Below the pieces are notes generated by a model. It was given only the letters and a program-made list of their open reading frames with translations, searched no databases and was not told where the DNA came from. Positions 13,426 to 26,050 of a stretch of 64,000 nucleotides of DNA are shown here, piece by piece (positions within the stretch are counted from its first letter, which is position 1; every line of letters starts with the position of its first letter). The translations under genes and the position numbers were made by a program. Source of the DNA: Urechis unicinctus (lineage: Eukaryota > Annelida > Polychaeta > Xenopneusta > Urechidae); the NCBI GenBank assembly GCA_034190875.2, contig CM067357.1:2578797-2642796 (forward strand). Direction: 5' to 3'.

Positions 13426-13770
13426 GCTGCAGTTTTGGAAAGTTGAGAATTCATTTGCTATATTTTTGACAGTTTCTAAGTTTACAAGTGAGTTATATTC
13501 AAATGTTATTCTTTCAATGAAAATAAGTTTACTCAAGTAGCTGTACAAAAACTGCTTGCCGTGTATAATGTCTTCATGGTTTATGATTTTATGCTCATTG
13601 GTGCATGAAACCTGTATTATCGCTCTCAGCAAAGTGCCAGCCGTTGCAGCTAGTTAGTTGCGCAGCGGAAAGGCTGTAGGCACGCCTCGTGGTTTTTTGG
13701 AGGCTTGCTCCTTAATACACCACAACCATCTTATACACACGCCATGGTTCATCTGTTGACTGTTCCTCCA

Positions 13771-13887
13771 TCTCACAGTCATCGTTCATCTGTCAGTCCA
13801 TCTCACAGTCATCGTTCATCTGTCAGTCCATCTCACAGGCATCGTTCATCAGTCAGTCCATCTCAGTCATCGTTCATCTGTCAATCC
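13771..13887 (+). repeat. 30-bp minisatellite, about 4 units
   Basis: Units at 13771, 13801 and 13831 are 30 bases each, with a 27-base fourth unit. Being a multiple of three it keeps one frame open and would encode a decapeptide repeat (SHSHRSSVSP). Whether it is translated is unknown. Confidence 0.85.
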
Positions 13888-14126
13888 GTTCCACACGGTC
13901 GTCATCGCTCATTTGACACTCAGTCCCACAGTCATGGCTCATCTGTCACTCATTCTAACAGTCGTTGGTTGAGCAATGATGGTTTTCCTTTAACATAAGT
14001 GCACATTTGTGAATATTTTCTTTAAATATTTTCTCTGTTTTAATGCTGCTATTGAGAAAGGTATTATTTATGAGTTTGTAGTCAGCAGCATAGTAATTGA
14101 ACACTGCATAATTTGTTTGTGCACAG

Positions 14127-14914
14127 GTTTTCAGGAGAGCTGCCTCTCCTGCCTCTGCAAATCAGGGATATATTGAACAGGCAGGAGAGGAGAGAGCTGG
14201 CCGATAGTGGCAAAATGCTTCCTGAAGCTGTGCAGATGAACAGCACTGATGAGCAGTTTATGGACAACCAGAGAAAGAATTTGTGGGTATGTAAAATTGC
14301 AGTTTTTTTAAGGAGGAGTGGACATTAGATCTAATAAACAGCAATGAAATATTTTCCAAATGTCACATTTTTGTGTCAGTTTCAGAAGTGTATGAAAATC
14401 ATTGTGCAGTGTCCGGGATACGATGAACGATTTGACAAGCAGGTGCGATTCTCTATGTATATGTATATGATGTAAATCCATGATCCAAACAACTTGCACT
14501 TATGCATTTTGTCTGAATTGGCAATGTTTAAGAAATTTTCATGCACCAATTGTATTCATTCAGACATATTGCTTGCAGATTAATCACTAATTCCCTGCAG
14601 TGCAAGCTTAACATGAACAGGTCAGGTGACAAAGCCAGCTTTGAGAAAATGGCACTTTGCAAATTAATTGTCGGTAGGTTCACCATTGGCTAATTACTTG
14701 GAAGTCCAGGATAGTTTTTTATTTTAATGATACACAATAAATAATGAAAGTCAGTTGTACGATGTATGAAATTAGATAGCTTATATTGTCCTCTTTGTAC
14801 TGTGCAGAAAGTGTAGTGAAGAGTCATGGGTTCACCGAGGCTGCTGTTAATGTCTTTCTAGCCAACCGACTGAGGAATGCACCCAAGAGAAGTTTAAATA
14901 TTGCCTATTGGTAA
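14127..14914 (+). CDS. four-exon 3' end of an unrecognised gene inside the transposon
   Basis: Exons 14127-14286, 14380-14442, 14601-14673 and 14808-14914 are each bounded by AG and GT. Donors are GTATGT, GTGCGA and GTAGGT; acceptors are gcacag, tgtcag, ccctgcag and gtgcag. The phases (0, 0, then a 1+2 split codon) join without a stop and end at TAA 14912-14914, giving about 133 residues. The protein is charged and helical-looking, with segments such as QERRELADSGKMLPEAVQ, MNRSGDKASFEKMALCK and SHGFTEAAVNVFLANRLRNA. I do not recognise the family; no BEN, THAP or DDE signature is clear. The first exon starts in phase, so upstream exons should exist. Its place between the inverted repeats suggests it belongs to the transposon or was captured by it. 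Confidence 0.62.
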
Positions 14915-15768
14915 TGATTGTTGATTTACTCACACATTTATATTTTTCATAGATTTGACTAGATCGTTTACTTAAAGAGCCACTTACATGCAAAATTCAA
15001 ATTTGTGTTGTCATCTAATTATGAAGATGATTTTGTGACATTTTGACAACAGTATGACTGAGATGTCATAACTGGTTGCCGAGATATTACCGATCAAACT
15101 CGCAGACTTTCCTGTATGAAGTCATCAAACTCATTCACTCACTTTCGTTTAGTGGTTTACTGATGAAAGCCATCCTAGACGAATTTGACAGATTTGTGTC
15201 AATTAGGTGATGTCACCCAGAAAGTCACTTAAAAATTATCATCAAAATGCGATAACAAAAATTCGGTTTTGCATTTCAGTGGCCTTTTAAGTACATTTTA
15301 TAATTTGCATTTTATTAGGGTGAAAGTAAATCAAGACATATCTGTGTAGATTCATGATGCTCATGCATGTAGTGACTGGTTTAATGTGTTTCATGAACAA
15401 ACCTGCCTTTTTCCACTAATTTGTTGCCTTTGTATGTTGATATTTGCTCGTAATGTTTAAAACATGTTTAATATTGTTATTTGTGATCATGTAGAACTTA
15501 TAGTTGGATATTTCTGAGAAATAAATGTACTTGGTTCAATGATCTTGTGAAATATATTAAAAAACAAAAAAAATACTAAAGAGGAAGTAAAAACCACCTG
15601 AATACAGATATTTTGTATCGTTGAATTTAGGTGGAAGAGCACACGTGTTTTCCACGTGTCCATATCCACGTGAATTCAACTTGCCTTTTACGCGTATTAT
15701 CTAAGTGAATTACACCAGTTTCTCCACGTATTTTCCACGTGGATTCCACGTATTGTGCCCACTGGGTA

Positions 15769-16260
15769 TGGTGTTAATTATCCTCTATCCAACACGTTGT
15801 GAAAGCAATTCTACAAAGACTGCTTTGATATCGATTGCGGCATGTTCTGGAGCATGCGTAGTGAGGATCGCATGCTCCCACCTCACGACCAAGAGCATTT
15901 TATGATCTATAGACTTTATCGTTTTACCATGTTGTATTGCAAAACGAAAGGTATCAATCTGCCAAGCAACTAAGTGGAGTCATGAAAACGAAACCCTTAG
16001 GGGCGTCAGCCCGAGTAGGTTTCCTAAACAAGTTAGACCGCGCCCGGCATAAAATTACAACAGGTCTTGCTGAGTACTTGACTTATTCCTGAATGATATC
16101 CAGCTTTGTTTTCTGGCTCTGTCGTCGTGATCAGCGCTAAGTCAATACAAAATGTACCACCCCCAAGGCACATGGTAGCTCAACTGTTGTCGCACGTTTA
16201 CAGCGATATGAACGGGTCATTATGTTATTCTATGGAACGACTTATTCCTCATTTGTCATT
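15769..16260 (+). repeat. dispersed repeat, copy 2 (right part)
   Basis: Homologous to 9500-10030 in the same orientation, with small indels. The left part of this copy lies on the other side of the transposon, just before 12921. Confidence 0.75.
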
Positions 16261-16289
16261 TTACCGATTTAAGAGAGGATTGAGTAATT

Positions 16290-16515
16290 CCTTCCCTCTT
16301 CTGTAAATGTTCCACCTCCACAAAGATCATTATCATTACCATAATTTATGCCAAACGAAGCATTTTGGGCACAATAATTTACTCCCTCTCTGCTAAGATT
16401 TCTATCATTATCATAATTAATGCCCAGTAAAGCATGTTGGGTATTACAGTTGCCTCCCTCTCCTACCACTATCAAGTGCTCAATCATTATCATAATTTAT
16501 TCAGAGTGAAGCATG
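16290..16515. repeat. about 75-bp tandem repeat, three units
   Basis: Three diverged units share cattatcataatttatgcc-, aagcat-tt-gg- and actccctctc-type blocks. The period is near 72-78 bases. It leaves a minus-strand open frame with internal repetition (GINYDNDRN / GINYGNDND) that I do not call a gene. Confidence 0.65.
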
Positions 16516-17520
16516 TCCGGTGGGGTTGTTTCAAGAATTCATTTCACGCTAGATCTAAATAATTTTGTTGATTTTCCCTCCTATACGGGTAACACGTTGA
16601 ATAAAAGAAAAGACAATTCTTCCCAAATTTTGATACATTTCATCACCTTACTGCAATCAGGGAAAGGTAGCCTACAAATAGATCTGCTCATCCGCGTGCC
16701 TGTCACTGATACAATCACAACACCCCATTGATTATTCCATACCCATAGTAACCATGACTAATGACGAAATGACCCATGATCAGTTGATGAATTTTTTGCC
16801 TCATCTCATCTATCAGATGAATATCTCTTGTATCAGTCCAACACGTATCATAAGCAGTGTAAGTGACACAACATCTATGGTGATGTCTATTGACCAGTCC
16901 AGTTGGGTTTTTTTATGTAGGAATTCTTTCTCGAAATTCGCCTCTGGCCTCACCACGCACATTCACAACAATAAATGTGAGCCACTTGAGATTTACGCAT
17001 GAGCCATTGCAAACAATGATGGTTCGCCTTGGAAGCTATAAGGCTTTTGAGTACGGAACAGCAATTATTTACACAACTATGGAATAAACCATGTTTTGAT
17101 TCACAGCCTACTTCTCGATTGCTTTCAGGGTCCTCCTTGTCTTTACAATCGACGATCAGTGCAATCAAGCATTCGGAAAGCAGTTTCCTCCGGCATATTT
17201 CGTGTTCATGACGATTGCTAAGGACGGTGTCGACTTTCAACTGACACTATATTTCCAACTAATTAGCTGCTTAGCGACAGCAGGAAACTAAAAGAACATT
17301 GCCTCCTTGGTATAACGTGAAAAGGCAACGGCACGTCTTAGGTGTAGCAAAGCAACTGACCACCCAGCATTTGTATCTCTATAGCACCAATCTTTGACAT
17401 AACCAAGACTGATTCCTGAGAGCCTGTTATGTGACTGCATTGCTCGTCTAGTTTAACTACAATAACATTACGAAAGACCAAACATTCACAGACAGGCAGC
17501 AAGAACGAGTCGAGGCAACC
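16516..17520. other. intergenic, nothing recognised
   Basis: AT-rich, short chance frames only. Confidence 0.45.
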
Positions 17521-19012
17521 ATGCCGGGCTTCATGTCATATGTGTTCTTGCTGGTATTTGTGATTATTCCAACGGCTCAAAGCTCAGAAGATAAGCATAC
17601 AACGGAATTGGGGTGAGTTTGGCATCGACACACTGTTCAACATTGTGCTTTACTTGCTGTTTCTGTGTTAAACAGATGTAGTGTAATACTTAACACGGTT
17701 GGTATTAATTGATCAATACCCTGAAGCAATCAATTCTATGAACTGAAGTCTATACACATTATATTTACACATATCTTCGGTTCCATAACGAATAATTTGG
17801 CAGTATACATAAAGCGTTATCAGCACTTGTAAAAATACCAGAATAAGGTTTGTCTCGTTCCTTTGAACTATGCCTACTCATAATATTATATATCTCAAGG
17901 AACAAAACTTCGGTCACTAACCATGGGGACAAACGGCGCTCAACCCACATCAGCACTGAAATTCCACAAGATTCGACAATAACTAACACAGTGGTCGACG
18001 ATTTGACAACGGACACCAATACGGAGAAGGGGTTTAAGAATCCACGATATGCACGGTTGACCCCGGATGAACTTAGATTGATACAATATATAAACAGAAT
18101 AAAGAGTAATGATATAAAACCATGCCTGCTCGTTCTTGGTAATGTTGGTAGCTTATTGTCATTTCTAACCCTACTTCTACGTGCTCCTAGGCACACGGCT
18201 CATATATATATGGGGGCTCTTGCACTTTCCGATTTATGTTCGTGTGTTGCTGCTTCTCCAATAGTTTTGCTCTACATGTTCTGTAACGAGGGATGGTCAA
18301 CTATATCTTGTAAAGCTCATTATTACATATTAGTACCATCCATGTACATAGGTCGATCTTGCCCAATGGCTTCCAATCTGTTAGCTGTAGCATTAGCTGC
18401 AGATCGCTATGTGGTCGTCCGATTGCCGTTAAAAAGATCTGTGTACTGCATTCCTAGAAGAGCCTACCAAATTGGACTTTCCATTTTCATCATGTCATTT
18501 GCAATATGCGTTAATTTTCCAATACGCTTCAAACCAATCTATATCTATAACGAAAGCACAAATCAATTCACATCTGTTGTTATCTATTGGACAAGATTTG
18601 GCCTGAACGACACCCTTACTTACATCTTTACGGATCTGGAAATGATAATTCGGTTCGCTATTCCTTTATCGAGTCTTGCGTGGTTTAATATTGCACTCAT
18701 ACAAAGTCTTGACCGAAATCGAAGAAAACGACAGACTATTGGTGAAAGCAGCGCAGATCGTATCAATAAGGCCCAACACCAACTGGTTCTTATCACCGTT
18801 GTTATCATAATATTCTTCCTTATGACCCAGACAGTTGACTTCTGTATTCAGATTTTACATCAAACTGCATAATCTTGGCATTTGACTTTCCGAATGGAAG
18901 TGCTTACTATCATTCAGTACGATATGCTCATTGTTAATCTAGGCGTGATTTTTTTTTCAAATATATTGGTTTGAGTCCGGCGTTTCGTAGAATGACTCTG
19001 AGTCTATTCTAA
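17521..19012 (+). pseudogene. rhodopsin-type (class A) GPCR, broken at TM7
   Basis: Exon 1 (17521-17612) encodes a signal peptide (FMSYVFLLVFVIIPTAQS) and ends at GTGAGT. Exon 2 starts at 17900 after CTCAAG, and the split codon joins in phase. The receptor has an N-glycosylation site (NKTS), TM1 with GN (LVLGNVGSLL), TM2 with LALSD, the TM3 cysteine (ISCKAHYY), DRY (AADRYVVVRLP), then TM4, TM5, a basic loop 3 (RNRRKRQ) and TM6. A TAA at 18870-18872 stops it after TM6. The same frame then reads on into a TM7-like stretch (QYDMLIVNLG) up to a 9-T run at 18949-18957. In another frame the expected post-TM7 tail (GLSPAFRRMTLSLF) follows, ending at TAA 19010-19012. Two lesions, a nonsense codon and a homopolymer shift, thus remove TM7. 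The pattern fits molluscan peptide-receptor-like GPCRs; the ligand is unknown. Confidence 0.85.
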
Positions 19013-19412
19013 ACACATAAGTTACTCAAAACGAGCACAATGAATTCTTTATCGACAAATTGAGAACAATACCGGCAGTTGGGTTAAAGTTAACCCTAAT
19101 AATTTGCATAGGATTGCATTATTGTTATCTTTAAATTAATGAGAGGTTTTGCTTGTATATGAGTGCGCGTCAGTGACTAGTCTGTGTAGAGCTCGAATTG
19201 TTGTAATTTTTCATAATGACAATATATTTCACCATACGTGAGGACATCGAACAAATACTGAATATTGAATTAGGGTTCGTTTTATTACGCAAGGCTTTTC
19301 TATTGACTTCTTGATTTCCAAAGACTCGTGTTCAAACATGCTAGATATGTACACCAAGTCAAAGAGTGAAGCCCTAACTGCCTTCTTCTATTTCCCATTT
19401 TCGTTGTGGTAG

Positions 19413-19570
19413 ATGACAAAGCAAACTATGAATAAATACAGCTTCAACTGGAGCTATCTTTGGTTATTTTCAGCTTTTTGTGTACTCATTAGTAATGCTT
19501 CTGTGCATTGTCAACATCGACAGCTCAAAATTAGTGTGTCTGATACAAGTTCATTTCAAATACAGCTGAG
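19413..19570 (+). CDS. possible signal-peptide exon
   Basis: An ATG-started frame has a hydrophobic leader (YLWLFSAFCVLISNASVHC) followed by a polar stretch and a possible donor GTTAGG at 19571. It resembles the 5' signal exon of the GPCR upstream in layout. No downstream exon was found. Confidence 0.25.
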
Positions 19571-20261
19571 GTTAGGAATGCATGGGCATTGTAAAGTATT
19601 TTAAAGTTAAAAATTAAAAAAAACTCTGGGAGGCAGAGGCAATCTAAAGCAAAATTCATCAATAGTTTCCCACGTAACATGTTTTAGGCAACATGCCGTG
19701 CTTGCAAGCTAGGACAACAATCTCTTGATGATACATAATTGGGTCGAGGTATAGAAGAATATGAGTAAATAGCATTATACTTATCAACGCAATAAAACAC
19801 ACAGCAAATGGTTTGCTTCGCAAAAGGTAATGTATAAAACAATGTAAAACATTTATCGAGCAGTAAATAATGAACATTTATATAGCTGATATCAAATAGG
19901 ACACATCTTGTTCTGAATGTTCTGAACACAAGGTCACCACATAAATTTTCATTTTTCAGTTGTTAACAAATGTATGGTAGTGTGTACGTATGTATGGATT
20001 TCATTATAATACAGAACAATTTCGACTTTATGTTTATTGCAACAATCATTCGTGGAGCCCAACACACAAGTTATACGCTGAATAATAACAATAGCTTTTA
20101 TTCACAGGGAATCATACATAAATGCAACACAAATTAATGTCGTAAATATATTTGAACGAATATATATTAACGTCACCATAACGATATATTTCAGACATTA
20201 CAATACACCATGTGCCTTTTGGTTAGATAGCTTCCATGACTGAAAAGATATCCATAATTTA

Positions 20262-21059
<798 letters not shown>

Positions 21060-21283
21060 TCAATAGCTGCTTTCATGTGGTCTTTTAAAACATCGACACT
21101 TAAACAAAAGGGTGGAAAACGTACTTCACTGTGGAAGCTGTTGCTCGATTGTTATAAAAATAAGCCATATTTTCTAGTAAATTTGTGGCAAAATCCCATT
21201 CTCTCATGAAACAATGCGCTGGATTGATCGTTATTTAGAAGTAGGTAAATGCGCATAGTCATCTATTTTCACAACATGTAGAT

Positions 21284-21712
21284 ATGTTGGCGAAACTCTC
21301 ACTATCTTTTGGAACTATTCGTCCACGCATAGTTAATATAGATGATTTTAATGTACTGCTACTGATAGATGACTTATTTAACCATGAATTACTTGAAAAC
21401 CATTACAGTTTTAATTCCATGATTCCACCAAACCACGCTATCATTAGCAAAGAAAGGTACATCAGACTGACTAGTGAAATTGGTCACATTGATGTCAAGG
21501 CTGGACATTCTACATTACATGGAGAACAGTCTGATTCACTAGCAGTGAATCATACCCAGCCAACATCTGGCCATCACTTGCTGTTTCTTAAATCAGTGAC
21601 TTACATAACTACGGCCAGGAGAGAGAAGCCAAGGAAAGAACAAGGTTCCCTTTCACTCTGTCGCAGCTTACGTAAGCTAAGGAATCGAGACAATGCCGCT
21701 TTAATGAACTAG
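21284..21712 (+). other. 142-codon open frame of unknown status
   Basis: An ATG-started frame with ordinary amino acid use but no domain, signal peptide or splice support. It may be chance. Confidence 0.2.
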
Positions 21713-21769
21713 TGTACCTGATTAAATTCTTATTTGTATATTTAACCAGAGTCAGCGATGATGTCTGTG

Positions 21770-21850
21770 GAGGGGAGGGGGGAGAGATGGGTTGGGGTGG
21801 GTGAAGGGTTGGGGGGGGGGGGGGGGGGGGGGTACGGAGGGGGGGGGGTA
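21770..21850. repeat. long G homopolymer tract
   Basis: A run of more than 20 G near 21810-21831 is followed by a second G9 run; it could form a G-quadruplex and is a likely assembly weak point. Confidence 0.9.
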
Positions 21851-24510
21851 TGTATATTGTCTCATCGGGCCGCCATACACCAATATGTGGATATATGATT
21901 TCAACGGACGTAAGGGCATTCAGTGTTGCACACTTGAAAAATCACAGAGCCGCAAAAGTTAATCTGATTGACCTTGTTTTATTGAGGGTTCGATGCTAAT
22001 GCGGTCAGTACAGGGTTTGACGGCACACCATAACTAACGTGTTTTGTGGTGCCTATTGACGCTCATGAGAGGGGTCCATGTGTAAATTGAAGCTGATAGC
22101 TTGCTGTATAAGAAAACATACACTGTCCCACCAGACAAGGAACATGACATTCAACAGCTGCAACCGAGCTATATCACTCAAGCCACTATGGATAGGTGAC
22201 CATGTATGGATACAAGCTTTAGATTTCTGCCAGTCATCAAGTCTGACAACAACAGATTGTACATGATGAAAACTCAAGCTGGAACAGTAGGACACAGCAG
22301 AAGAGCACTTGTGCATCACCGAAGCAGTCAGTGTTTCATGCTGATTAGTCACAGCCACAGGCACCTCCACAACCACAAATAAGGGTCTAATAAGGTCTTA
22401 CTGTGTTATGGTATAGCCTAAAGGACCAATTGAGTTTTAGTGTGATTTCTCCAATTACTGTACAAGATATTAGGATGGTGTTGAAGAATAAAGAAATTGG
22501 ATTCTGCTAACACATGTGGTTAATCATTTTTGCTCTCCAAATTATTAGTATGGTAGTCATATTTCTAAATTACAAAAGTGTCATGACAATCCGTTTTTAG
22601 TTCACACCAAACAAATTGTCTTCAAAAAGAATAAAACATAATAATTACCTTATGGATGGAAGTGTTTTTTGTAGGGTACAATGTTGCCTTAAACCATACT
22701 CTGAAGATATGTTAAAATAAGTTCTCTCTTCGCTACAGTCAACACACCATCTCTGCACAGCCATCGACCCTGCCCGCCTCCCTCTCACCTCTACCCGAGT
22801 GGCCCTGGACCACGCGATGACAGTTTACACCGTGGCGCTTTCATTTCACAACATTCAAATTTCATGCAAACAGGGTTTTACATTGCTGGTAATCTTGAAC
22901 TCAAATCATTATACAGTTACAATTTTAGATGTGAAAGGTACTTTATTTATAGAAATATATTGTGATCGCTGCAATATCTTTTGTGATGTTCTGCAAAATA
23001 AAAACTTATTCAAAGACTCAGCGTCGATATCATGCTCTACCAAATTGCATATAGCAGCGTAAACTCTGTAAAGTTGCATACAATTAGATAGATATCCACA
23101 TTAACGACAACAATATTGTTATGCACAAGATAAACTTGTTATGGGTTGAACAAACAATTTTATGTTCTATTAAATGGTGAGGATTGATGGTGTAGGGGCA
23201 GCATTCGTATGCATGTACTTTGTGATTTGTAAAATCAAACACTTATGTAATGTGGTATACTAATGCCCAAGTGAAGTATAGCTTAAGGGGGAGGGGTGCT
23301 TTGTATGTTACTTTACTTAGGGAAATATCATGTTGTGTGCAAATATAACTTTAAATCATATGAATATTGTACTACAATGGTATGTTATATAAACAGGTTT
23401 GCCTCTAACAATGTTTATGTTCCCCCAAGCAGTATGTAACATGTTGAAGATGTCCCGTCCATCACATGACGAAGATACCCTGTACCTAACGCAAATAATA
23501 TGATAATAAGAACCATGTGTCGTAAACTATTTTATCCATATTTTACTCCAATAGATTTATTCAATATCACGGGGAGCAACCCCTTCTAAAATAATAGATC
23601 ATGTACATATTTCTTTCAAGGGAGAGTATCCCCACCATCTCTAATTAGAATCTTAATCGCCGGCCTGTAATTGGCTCGTTTGCTACAACCAATAGCAAAC
23701 GACGACGATGTGGGCTCCCTCCAAAACCTGCCTAGCAAGGCAGTCGAGGGCAGGCGCTTCGAATAAAAACATCACTAAGACATCTCTTCTCCATACTTTT
23801 GGATCTCAAAATTACTTAATAGTTTACCAATAAAATATTATATTTCGGCCTCATCTCTGTGTTCGAGTTTTACTAAAAGAAGTCGTCAACATCACACACG
23901 ACACATGTGATTCCACTTATTGTTAGGTTCTTTCTATGCTATAAACATTCATCGATTGCAATATGTAAAGAAGTTTGTTATACCAACACAAAACGGCATG
24001 TCACAACATGTCCCATCCATAAGTTTGTTAACATCAAAATATTGAATACTTTGAGTTTGATTGTGCAAATTCTCTTGCCACAACAAAACAATTGCTGCTG
24101 AATAACTGGTAAGCAGAGAGGAGACTCCGGCTGAGAAGACAAGTCAACACCCACCGTGATCAGCGCAGTGCTTTGCCAAACCATCGGAATTTTCTGATCG
24201 ATTCAGGGACGTGTCTTAATACCTTATAAATATTTAGAAAACATGAAAACACACTGCTTATCAATCGATCTTACCAAAGCAACAGAGTTCGTGGCGGTCG
24301 TCGATAAAATCAAAGTAGTAAACTAATTGCCGCGTTCACAATTTCGCTCCCCGTCTACTCGTCGAACATCATTTTCGTTGTGCTCCAACCGGATATTCAT
24401 CAGGGAAAATAGGATTTAAAGTGATACGTCCATAATTATGTGATAATAACTTTGTGACCAGGCGAATTCAACCAACTGAGAAAAACTACTGTAAGAGCAG
24501 AATCAAATAG
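21851..24510. other. intergenic, nothing firmly recognised
   Basis: AT-rich. A C-rich 60 bases (22755-22815) leads into an 87-codon frame with no domain. Two CCAAT-like motifs in opposite orientation lie near 23670-23692, but no gene starts convincingly downstream. Confidence 0.45.
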
Positions 24511-24511
24511 A

Positions 24512-25990
24512 ATGGAAGATGATCAAGCGGTGAAATAAGAGGAGGTCACTGATGATGTGTATTGTGGATCCTCACATATACATGACAGATAACCCTCTAC
24601 CGAACCGTATTTGCTGGGTCTGTGGACAGCTGCGATAGCAATAACCGTGGCCAATGACAGCACCTTCAACTAGTATGTCGCTCTTGATGAACATGGATTG
24701 TACCGTTCAACATATCGTTCACACAAACTCAACCAATTAAGGCAAATAGCTGTTGGAACGAGATCCGTCAAAATGGAAGATTTTAAAGCGGATATCAAAG
24801 CAGAAGCGCCAGATGATGTCTGTGATGGATCTCGTTATGAACAAGTGATAAAGCTAGCTAGAGACCTGTGATGATGTGCCAGGCGAATAATTCTCTAACC
24901 AATCTGCGTTTGTCCAGGATCATAACATAGAACTCGGTGATTGTGATACGCCAAGTATATCCCAGTCTGTGGGCATATGTGATACCAGCCATCTAGAATA
25001 CAGGACTGGTGACACTATACCTTCCCCAAAGTTGGTGATTTTGATCAACATGTGCATCAAAACGACATTTGCGGAAAGTATTTGTTGAGGCTGTGGATCT
25101 TTAATCACACGCATAAGTACGCACATAGAGAATATGAGTTTTACATGTGACATTTGTGGAAAGTTCTTAAGCTGCATATCTGAATTAAGAAAACATATAT
25201 GAAAGCACTGAGACGAGAAACTGTATAAATGTAACATATGTGGAAAGAGTTTTAGTCTCAGTTCATATTTACGAAGACATAAACAGACGCGCTCAGGACA
25301 GAAGCCGTTTTCATGTGACATTTGTGGAATGAGTTCCAGCAGTGTTTGGTATCTGCGAAAACATTTACAGACGCACACAGGGGACACGTCGTATACATGT
25401 GACATTTGTGCCAAGAATTGTAGTAGAAATAACGATCTAGGACGCACACAGGGGAGAAACCTTTTCAATGTGACATTTGTGGAAACAAGTTTACCACAAA
25501 CGAAGTTATAAAAAGGCATTTGAGCACTCATACAGGAAAGAGGTCTTATAAATGTGACAATTGTGGAAAAATATTTAAGGCTGCTAATAATTTTTATAAA
25601 GCACATACGGACTAACAGGAGAGATGCTGTATAAATGTTACATTTATGTAAACACGTTTGGGCATTTTGAGGCTCTAATATGCCATAGTCCGATATTCAC
25701 AGGAGGGAAAATTTGAAAATGCGTTAGTGATGTTCCTATAATGTATATGAGGAAGTACATAATATAGAAACAAAGTACACCTGACTATTGTTGGAATAGT
25801 ATGAATAATGCTGGTTATTTAAGAAGACACATCAAGACCCGCACAGGAGAGGAGCCGTAGAAACGTGTCCGGTGTGGAAAGTGGTTTGGCCAATCCGAGG
25901 GTCTTGGAAGTCATATGCGGATCCACTCAGTCGAACAGCCGCATAAATGTGACTTGTGTGGAAATTGTTTAAGCAAGTATTAGCTAGGTT
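24512..25990 (+). pseudogene. C2H2 zinc-finger gene, heavily decayed, leader duplicated
   Basis: Leader-like starts lie at ATG 24512 (MEDDQAVK then stop) and ATG 24773 (MEDFKADIKAEAPDD), both resembling the leader of the minus-strand zinc-finger pseudogene at 21005. From about 25135 to 25980 fingers are readable in shifting frames, for example FTCDICGKFLSCISELRKH, YKCNICGKSFSLSSYLRRH, FSCDICGMSSSSVWYLRKH, YTCDICAKNCSRN and YKCDNCGKIFKAANNF. Stops and frame changes interrupt nearly every finger (for example between 25440 and 25450, where part of one unit is missing). It is older than the minus-strand copy. Confidence 0.8.
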
Positions 25991-26050
25991 TCTGTGCCTA
26001 AAATTGCACCCCCGAGCCGAAGAAGATCCCGTGAACAATAATGAGGGCAT

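Larger units (their letters stand above)
12923..15766. mobile_element. DNA transposon, TA target duplication, CACGTGGA-rich TIRs
   Basis: The left end starts CCCAGTGGGCACAA and the right end is its inverted complement (TTGTGCCCACTGGG ending at 15766). Imperfect inverted repeats of roughly 145 bases (12923-13075 and about 15625-15766) are built of palindromic units such as CCACGTGGATTCCACGTGG. TA lies on both sides (12921-12922, 15767-15768). The DNA to the right continues the dispersed repeat known from 9500, whose copy 1 reads ccaatatgTAtggtg where this locus reads ccaatacgTA-element-TAtggtg, so copy 1 is a paralogous empty site. The interior holds a SINE, a minisatellite and four splice-compatible exons. 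No transposase with a recognisable DDE motif was seen, so the superfamily stays open. Confidence 0.82.

Noticed and set aside
21284-21712. 142-codon frame as a gene
   Set aside because: No domain, splice or codon evidence; kept only as a low-confidence note.
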